36,268 nt of DNA. Origin: Tissierella sp032104385 (GTDB taxonomy: Bacteria; Bacillota; Clostridia; Tissierellales; Tissierellaceae). The position numbers and the translations under genes were made by a program. Shown one piece after another: positions 31,560 through 36,268 of this stretch (its first letter is position 1; each line of letters opens with the position of its first letter). The notes beneath the pieces are model-generated. The model was not told where the DNA came from, did not search any database, and saw nothing but the letters and a program-made list of their open reading frames with translations. Where the stretch lies: the NCBI RefSeq assembly GCF_032104385.1, contig NZ_DAMCHJ010000019.1, positions 1 through 36,268 of the forward strand, in the 5' to 3' direction.

Positions 31560-32435
31560 ATGGAGAAAATAACATTTATAAATGGTAAGGGGCAATCGAT
31601 CCAATTAGGATCTGAAGCTCCTTTTATATTGACAAGTATAGAGAATACAGGTGCTGTAAATGCAAATATACAGTCTCAAAAATCCCCATATCAAGATGGA
31701 GAGAGTTATATAGATAATACACTAGAGCCGAGGTATATACCGATAAAGATTACAATACTAGCAGAAAATATAGAAGAGATGATGAACTATAGAAGAAAAG
31801 CAATCAATGTGTTTAATCCTAAATTAGGATTAGGGGATCTGATATATGAAATAGGCGGAGTAAAAAAGACAATAAGAGCTATGTCGGAATTAGCTCCTTT
31901 TTTTCCAGATACGGGAGATTTTAAAGACACTATGCAGGAAGGACTTATTAATCTTTATGCTCCTAGTCCATTTTGGCTGGATCCACATGCTCATAAGCAA
32001 GACGTAGCTATTTGGCGTGGAAGTTTTGAATTTGTGCTTGAAATACCAATTGAAGGAATAGAGATGGGATATAGAGAGCCATCTTTGATTGTCAATATAG
32101 ATAATAAAGGTGATGTTAAATGTGGAATGACAATACAATTCAGAGCATTAGCATCGGTTAAAAATCCTAGTATCTTTAATATAAACACTAGGGAATATTT
32201 TAAAATTACAAAAACTATGGAGGCCGGAGAGATTATAATAGTTACAACTCAACATGGAAATAAGAAAATAGTTAGTAATAAAAATGGAGTTATTAAGTCG
32301 GAAAAAGATTGGGATTATACTTCTACATTTCTACAACTGGATGTTGGTGATAATCTGCTAAGATATGACGCAGAAGATGGAATAGACAACTTAGAAATGT
32401 CAATATCTTATGTACCTCAATACCTGGGGGTGTAA
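31560..32435 (+). CDS. distal tail protein (Dit, phage tail family)
   Basis: A 291-residue distal tail protein. It begins MEKITFINGKGQSIQLGSEA, two bases after the tape measure stop. The first ~130 residues look like the Dit ring domain (SPYQDGESYIDNTLEPRYIP, then IYEIGGVKKTIRA). The rest is a beta-rich module. It would join the tail tube to the baseplate. Confidence 0.88.
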   Translation: MEKITFINGKGQSIQLGSEAPFILTSIENTGAVNANIQSQKSPYQDGESYIDNTLEPRYIPIKITILAENIEEMMNYRRKAINVFNPKLGLGDLIYEIGGVKKTIRAMSELAPFFPDTGDFKDTMQEGLINLYAPSPFWLDPHAHKQDVAIWRGSFEFVLEIPIEGIEMGYREPSLIVNIDNKGDVKCGMTIQFRALASVKNPSIFNINTREYFKITKTMEAGEIIIVTTQHGNKKIVSNKNGVIKSEKDWDYTSTFLQLDVGDNLLRYDAEDGIDNLEMSISYVPQYLGV

Positions 32436-32436
32436 A

Positions 32437-33531
32437 ATGGAACTATATATATTTGATATGGAACTAAACTTTCAAGGCATTATAGAAAGTTTTATTAGCT
32501 TTAGATGGATTAGAAGATATCATAAAAGCGGTAGTTTTGAATTACATTGTAATTTAACTATAGATGCATTACAGTTATTGAAGATAGATAACATTTTATG
32601 GTTAAAAGGAGATGATGAAGCAGGATATATTGTATGTAGAAACATTAAACAAAATAGCAGGGGAGAGGAAATTTTAGTTGTAAAAGGTAGTTTTTTAACC
32701 AGTTACTTAGATAGACGAATAAATTGGTATCAGATAACACATGATGGACTCGCAATTGATTTTATGAAAAAAATAATAAACGACAACGCAATAAACCCAT
32801 TAAATCCAAATCGAAAAATCCCACTATTGATATTTAATAGTGATGCAACATATAAAGATAAGATATCTTATCAAAATACCTATGGTAATGTGCTAGAGCA
32901 ATTAGAAAATATAAGTAGAATAACAAATATAGGATATAGGATAAGATTTGATTATGTTAATAAAAAGTTGATATTTGAAACCTATAAGGGTGAGAATAGA
33001 TCCATTAATCAGAGTAATGATGCACCTGCTGTTTTTAGTAGAGAATTTGAAAATATCTTAGAGCAAGAATATATGGAAAGTCTTGATAATTATAAGAATA
33101 CCGTCTTAGTCGCAGGTGAAGGTGAAGGGACAGGAAGAAAAATTGTAACCATTGAGGAAGGTGAAGGATTAGATAGGTATGAGTTATTTGTGGATGCAAG
33201 AGACTTACAAAGTGAAAAGGAAAATGGAGAAAAAATTTCCGAAGATAAATATATTGAAATGTTAGTAAACAGAGGAAAAACCAAATTAGCAGAATTAAAG
33301 AAGGTTGAATCGTTTGATAGTAAAATAAATTTAAAAAGCAACTTAATTTATAAAGAAGACTTTGATTTAGGAGATATAGTAACTGTCTTAAATAAAAAAT
33401 GGGGAGTAATAATAGATGCAAGGATAACAGAGATTGAAGAAGTATATGAAAGTAATGGTTTTAATGTAAATATTATATTTGGAAATGATGCTCCTGGGCT
33501 GATAGAAAAAATAAAACAGGTGGTGAGATAA
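32437..33531 (+). CDS. baseplate/tail-associated protein (ReqiPepy6 gp37-like)
   Basis: A 364-residue protein, starting at ATG 32437 after GGGGGTG. It carries the ReqiPepy6 gp37-like (PF14594) pattern: ELYIFDMELNFQGIIESF, SFRWIRRYHKSGSFELHC, and EEILVVKGSFLTSYLDRRIN. It is the tail-tip hub or Tal-type protein between Dit and the receptor protein. I see no lytic domain in it. Confidence 0.85.
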   Translation: MELYIFDMELNFQGIIESFISFRWIRRYHKSGSFELHCNLTIDALQLLKIDNILWLKGDDEAGYIVCRNIKQNSRGEEILVVKGSFLTSYLDRRINWYQITHDGLAIDFMKKIINDNAINPLNPNRKIPLLIFNSDATYKDKISYQNTYGNVLEQLENISRITNIGYRIRFDYVNKKLIFETYKGENRSINQSNDAPAVFSREFENILEQEYMESLDNYKNTVLVAGEGEGTGRKIVTIEEGEGLDRYELFVDARDLQSEKENGEKISEDKYIEMLVNRGKTKLAELKKVESFDSKINLKSNLIYKEDFDLGDIVTVLNKKWGVIIDARITEIEEVYESNGFNVNIIFGNDAPGLIEKIKQVVR

Positions 33532-34814
33532 TGGCTATAAGAAGTGGATTCTTTAATTCTATAAATGGAGATAGAAGATATGATGCTAGTAGATTTGCGG
33601 AATATTTTTCTACATTCATAGGTAATGGTGTATTTCCTAATCCTTCCACTGGCTTACAGGTTGTATCAAATAATGATATGACTGTAACCGTGAAAGCAGG
33701 TAAAGCGTGGATAGATGGATATATACTAATTAATGATGATGATTACATTTTAAATATAGATGTAGCTGATGGGGTTTTAAATAGAATTGATAGAGTCGTA
33801 CTAAGGTACGACGTAGTAGGCAGAGAAATAAGAATTGAAATAAAAAAAGGTACATTTGCAAGCAGCCCTGTAGCACCTTCGTTACAACGTGATGCAGATG
33901 TTTACGAATTAGGAATTGCAGATATAAGAATAAATAGAGGTGCAGTAAGTATCACACAAGCTAATATAACAGATTTAAGATTATCTACAGGACTATGCGG
34001 AATAGTTCATGGGACAGTGGATCAAGTTGATACTACAACATTATTTAATCAATATAAAAATTGGTATGAACAAATTACTGGGCAAGCAGAAATAGATATG
34101 GAAGAAATGAAACAGCAATTCGAGCAGGAGTTTTTGATATGGTTTGATGGAATTAAAAATATATTAGATGAAAATGCAGCTGCTAATCTACTTAATATGA
34201 TTAATGTAACTGACAACAATCTAAATGGATTACAGGGAGACTTGAATGGGCATAAAAACAATGCCAACAATCCTCATAAAGTAACAAAAAGTCAAATAGA
34301 ATTAGGAAATGTACAAAATTATGGAATTGCTACAAAAGAAGAAGCGGAAGAGGGTACAAGTAATTCCAAGTATATGACCCCTCTAAGGGCAGTGGATACT
34401 TTACCCGTGGGAAGCTTGTTCGCTTACAGTAGTGGTTATGTCAATGAAAATGAAGTTCGAGTAGTATCGATCCCCCTGGGCAAAAAGCCACACAAGTATA
34501 TTCGAATTTCTGGTATGGGTGATGGTATGTATGCAGAACCCTATCAGTTGTTTGTAGGTGTCGTTAATCGAAAGGGATTTTTCAGCAAATTTGGGCATTC
34601 TTCGGAGGAGCACATTATTGCCAACTCAGAGGAATTTAACCTCAATACATCTATTAACCTCATAGGTTCGTATAGTTTTGGAAGTAGTGGCGGTACTAAC
34701 AGTTTTAATATTAGAAGGGTCGAAGTCGCAGGGGAAATGCTGAAGGTTTCTTATTTGAATACTTACTCAAATGGATATTTCAATATTCCTACTTGCGTTG
34801 TGGAGGTGTCTTAA
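33531..34814 (+). CDS. receptor-binding / upper baseplate protein
   Basis: A 427-residue fibre-like protein. Residues ~1-150 are the conserved baseplate part (RSGFFNSINGDRRYDASRFA, then GNGVFPNPSTGLQVV, INRIDRVVLRYD-like). A helix (~170-225) and a collar NNPHKVTKSQIELGNVQNYG (with a trailing KEEAEEGTSNSKYMTPLRAV) follow, and the C-terminal ~140 residues form a separate tip. The tip DNA is richer in G+C than the rest: 74 of 180 bases at 34441-34620 by hand count, against 29 of 120 at 33721-33780 plus 32761-32820. Confidence 0.82.
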   Translation: MAIRSGFFNSINGDRRYDASRFAEYFSTFIGNGVFPNPSTGLQVVSNNDMTVTVKAGKAWIDGYILINDDDYILNIDVADGVLNRIDRVVLRYDVVGREIRIEIKKGTFASSPVAPSLQRDADVYELGIADIRINRGAVSITQANITDLRLSTGLCGIVHGTVDQVDTTTLFNQYKNWYEQITGQAEIDMEEMKQQFEQEFLIWFDGIKNILDENAAANLLNMINVTDNNLNGLQGDLNGHKNNANNPHKVTKSQIELGNVQNYGIATKEEAEEGTSNSKYMTPLRAVDTLPVGSLFAYSSGYVNENEVRVVSIPLGKKPHKYIRISGMGDGMYAEPYQLFVGVVNRKGFFSKFGHSSEEHIIANSEEFNLNTSINLIGSYSFGSSGGTNSFNIRRVEVAGEMLKVSYLNTYSNGYFNIPTCVVEVS

Positions 34815-35143
34815 TGTTAGTCAACAAAAATGGGTTATTTCTAATTTCATCCCTATATCCAGACACAAATTGGGTTGGTGATGATAGCTTATATATAGTA
34901 GACGAAACAAAAGAAGAAAACCAAGAATTAATACAGAAGATTAAAAAGCATGCTCCATATATGGAACTTGTAATCGAGGATGGGGAAATAATAGATGTAA
35001 TTCCAACAGATCGACCACCTGAGCCAAAACCGGATTTACCAAAGGGGCCTACCGTAGGGGAATTACAAAAACAAATACTTGAACTTCAAGAATATATTTT
35101 AAATCAAGAATACGAAAAATTACTAAATGAAGGAGGTATGTAA
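34814..35143 (+). CDS. small tail-end protein with a proline-rich middle
   Basis: A 109-residue protein starting at ATG 34814 after GGAGGTG, overlapping the stop of the receptor gene. The N-terminal ~50 residues are beta-like (FLISSLYPDTNWVGDDSLYI); the middle is proline-rich (DRPPEPKPDLPKGP) and the end is a coiled coil (ELQKQILELQEYILNQEYEK). It probably caps or assists the fibre. XkdX follows directly. Confidence 0.7.
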   Translation: MLVNKNGLFLISSLYPDTNWVGDDSLYIVDETKEENQELIQKIKKHAPYMELVIEDGEIIDVIPTDRPPEPKPDLPKGPTVGELQKQILELQEYILNQEYEKLLNEGGM

Positions 35144-35144
35144 A

Positions 35145-35288
35145 ATGATTTACAATTTATTAAAAAACTTAATTGATGCAGGAAAGTATGAGAAAGAGGA
35201 TATGACTAATAAATTAGATGTATTCTTTACATTTGATAGAATTACTACAGAACAGTATCAAGAGTTGTTAGAGAAAGTTAATAAATAA
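35145..35288 (+). CDS. xkdX: XkdX family protein
   Basis: A 47-residue protein with the XkdX-type pattern LLKNLIDAGKYEKEDMTNKL, then FFTFDRITTEQYQELLEK. AGGAGG lies before the ATG. In PBSX-type clusters this is the last small tail gene before the lysis genes. Its exact role is unknown. Confidence 0.8.
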   Translation: MIYNLLKNLIDAGKYEKEDMTNKLDVFFTFDRITTEQYQELLEKVNK

Positions 35289-35295
35289 TCCAAGA

Positions 35296-35333
35296 AGGGC
35301 AATAGACTAGAGATAGTCTTTTTTTATTGCCCT
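35296..35333 (+). terminator. strong nested terminator after the tail genes
   Basis: An inner stem AGACTA/TAGTCT with loop GAGA is followed by seven Ts. Around it AGGGCAATA (35296-35304) also pairs with TATTGCCCT (35325-35333). It would end the tail transcript before the membrane-protein gene at 35425. Confidence 0.85.
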
Positions 35334-35392
35334 AATTCGTGTTGTTTTTTGAAAAACGACAGTGTTCGACATAAAAGACCCTTTTCTTTATA

Positions 35393-35398
35393 TATAAT
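35393..35398 (+). promoter_or_regulatory. possible promoter of the gene at 35425
   Basis: TATAAT at 35393-35398 lies 27 bases before the start codon, in a gap isolated by the tail terminator. I find no good -35 at 16-18 bases (CATAAA or nearby), so the call is weak. Confidence 0.35.
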
Positions 35399-35424
35399 GT
35401 AATAAAAAAGAGGGGGAGTCCATT

Positions 35425-35760
35425 ATGATAGAAAAAAGTTTAAAGGTAACAGAAGTATTTTTGAAATATCCAATAGGTATAGCTAAGGTTATAGTATGTA
35501 CGTCTTTTTTTCTAGAGTTGGCAAAAGATTATCTTATTTTTGATTTAGGTGAATTTTGTATATCTTTGATTAAATGTATGGCTTATGGTGCATTAGCGTG
35601 GTTTATTTTTGTAAATACAAAGAAGCTAGAATACGTAGATGTGTTAACTTACTTTACTTTTTTGTTAGCTTGTATCGAAACAGGACATAACTTTGCCAAC
35701 TCCATTGGGCTACATACAATTGGGTTACTTAAAGCTTTGTTCAAGAAAATTATAGCATGA
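35425..35760 (+). CDS. membrane protein between tail and holin genes
   Basis: A 111-residue protein with three hydrophobic segments (IGIAKVIVCTSFFLELAKDY, then CISLIKCMAYGALAWFIFV, and LTYFTFLLACIETGHNFANS). AGAGGGGGAG precedes the ATG. The place just before the holin would suit an accessory holin or antiholin, but the terminators on both sides and a TATAAT upstream suggest a separate unit, so a moron is also possible. I recognise no family. Confidence 0.65.
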   Translation: MIEKSLKVTEVFLKYPIGIAKVIVCTSFFLELAKDYLIFDLGEFCISLIKCMAYGALAWFIFVNTKKLEYVDVLTYFTFLLACIETGHNFANSIGLHTIGLLKALFKKIIA

Positions 35761-35789
35761 TAATATGATATTTAAAAAAATACATTATT

Positions 35790-35820
35790 AGAACTTGGGT
35801 TTAAAGACCAAGTTCTTTTT
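35790..35820 (+). terminator. terminator before the holin gene
   Basis: AGAACTTGG (35790-35798) and CCAAGTTCT (35808-35816) form a perfect nine-base stem with a nine-base loop, followed by TTTTT. It isolates the gene at 35425 from the lysis genes. Confidence 0.85.
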
Positions 35821-35843
35821 ATATTAAATTTGGAGGTGTAAAA

Positions 35844-36260
35844 GTGGATAATAATTTTATAATATGGACAAAAAGACTTCTGCTAGCTATAGGGGGTGTA
35901 ATAACTACAATATTGGGAGGCTGGGACATGCTTTTAAAAACATTAGTATACTTGGTAATTGCAGACTATATATTAGGTGTCACAGCTGCAGGAATAAATA
36001 GTGAAGTAAATTCAAGAGTTGGATTTAAAGGTATTTTTAAAAAAGTTATGTTGTTTGTTCCAGTTGGAGTAGCCTACTCATTAGACCAAGTTTTAGAAAG
36101 TGAAATCTTAAGAAACATGGCTATATGGTTTTATATTGGCAATGAGGGCATTTCTATAATTGAAAACTTAAGCAAAGCAGGAGTACCTTTCCCTAACTTT
36201 GTGAAAGAGTTATTAGTACAATTAAAGGAATCAAGTGACAAAGGGGAAATGATAAAATGA
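35844..36260 (+). CDS. phage holin (TcdE / phage_holin_4 family)
   Basis: A 138-residue pore-forming holin of the toxin-secretion/phage lysis family (PF05105). It has three or more hydrophobic segments (LLLAIGGVITTILGGWDMLL, then LVYLVIADYILGVTAAGI, and FKKVMLFVPVGVAYSL) with the family pattern YxxGNEGISIIENLSKAGVP near residue 100-120. GTG start after GGAGGTG. It overlaps the next gene by four bases (ATGA), as holin-lysin pairs often do. Confidence 0.88.
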   Translation: MDNNFIIWTKRLLLAIGGVITTILGGWDMLLKTLVYLVIADYILGVTAAGINSEVNSRVGFKGIFKKVMLFVPVGVAYSLDQVLESEILRNMAIWFYIGNEGISIIENLSKAGVPFPNFVKELLVQLKESSDKGEMIK

Positions 36261-36268
36261 AATTAATA
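36257..36268 (+). CDS. start of the next gene, probably the lysin (truncated)
   Basis: ATGAAATTAATA begins inside the last codon of the holin and runs off the window. By position it is probably the endolysin, but only four codons are visible. Confidence 0.4.

Noticed and set aside
33035..33421. Antisense frame within the baseplate gene
   Set aside because: Leu/Phe-rich shadow of Lys/Glu-rich sense codons, without start signals.
35354..35372. TTCGACA (Spo0A-box-like) near 35365 and TGTCGAA at 17478
   Set aside because: A seven-base match is expected about four times by chance in this length on both strands, and there is no further support for Spo0A control.
1..36268. CRISPR arrays, insertion sequences, rRNA
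   Set aside because: No spaced palindromic repeat array, transposase, IS end or rRNA sequence was seen.

Overview
This window is most of an integrated temperate siphophage (prophage) in an AT-rich, low-G+C Gram-positive host. A-rich ribosome-binding sites (AGGAGG), heavy AGA arginine usage, occasional TTG and GTG starts, a PBSX/SPP1/TP901-type structural module and a TcdE-type holin all point to the Clostridia. I cannot fix the genus from sequence alone. Two host tRNA genes, Gly(TCC) and Arg(ACG), sit at the left end. The prophage starts directly after the intact 3' end of tRNA-Arg, which is the probable attachment site. The right end is cut at the first codons after the holin, so the lysin and attR are outside the window.

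Layout. (1) 230-2650: leftward lysogeny block with a tyrosine integrase, an ImmA/IrrE-type protease and an XRE repressor, then a divergent promoter/operator region. (2) 2650-6110: rightward early genes, with a Cro-like protein, a Rha-type regulator, an excisionase-like HTH protein, an AbrB-type regulator and many small unknown proteins. (3) 6112-15682: replication and recombination module with a DUF2800 Fe-S nuclease, a DUF2815 ssDNA-binding protein, a family A DNA polymerase, a primase/VirE helicase, an iteron-like non-coding region, a VRR-NUC nuclease, an SNF2 helicase and a DUF5664 nucleotide-hydrolase-like protein. (4) 15695-17750: a sigma-70-like late regulator, an acidic unknown protein, a membrane protein with its own promoter, and a zinc-ribbon protein between two terminators. 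(5) 17803-25901: packaging and head genes. (6) 25904-35288: tail genes, with a second membrane protein carrying its own promoter and terminator between the chaperones and the tape measure. (7) 35425-36268: a membrane protein, the holin, and the start of the next gene.

How the parts work together. The repressor and Cro-like protein probably compete for matching GTTCC-N6-GGAAC operators at the divergent promoters. The replication genes form a largely self-sufficient replisome, and a cluster of GGAAAC repeats directly after the helicase gene is a good origin candidate. The sigma-like regulator at 15695 is the likely switch to the late genes. Three small oddities affect gene expression: the VRR-NUC gene has ATC where its start codon should be, a tail-completion gene carries an in-frame TGA, and the tail-chaperone pair overlaps in a +1 frame with a TTT CGT site at the start of the overlap. 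The first two suggest early decay of the prophage or unusual translation; raw reads would separate these from sequencing error.
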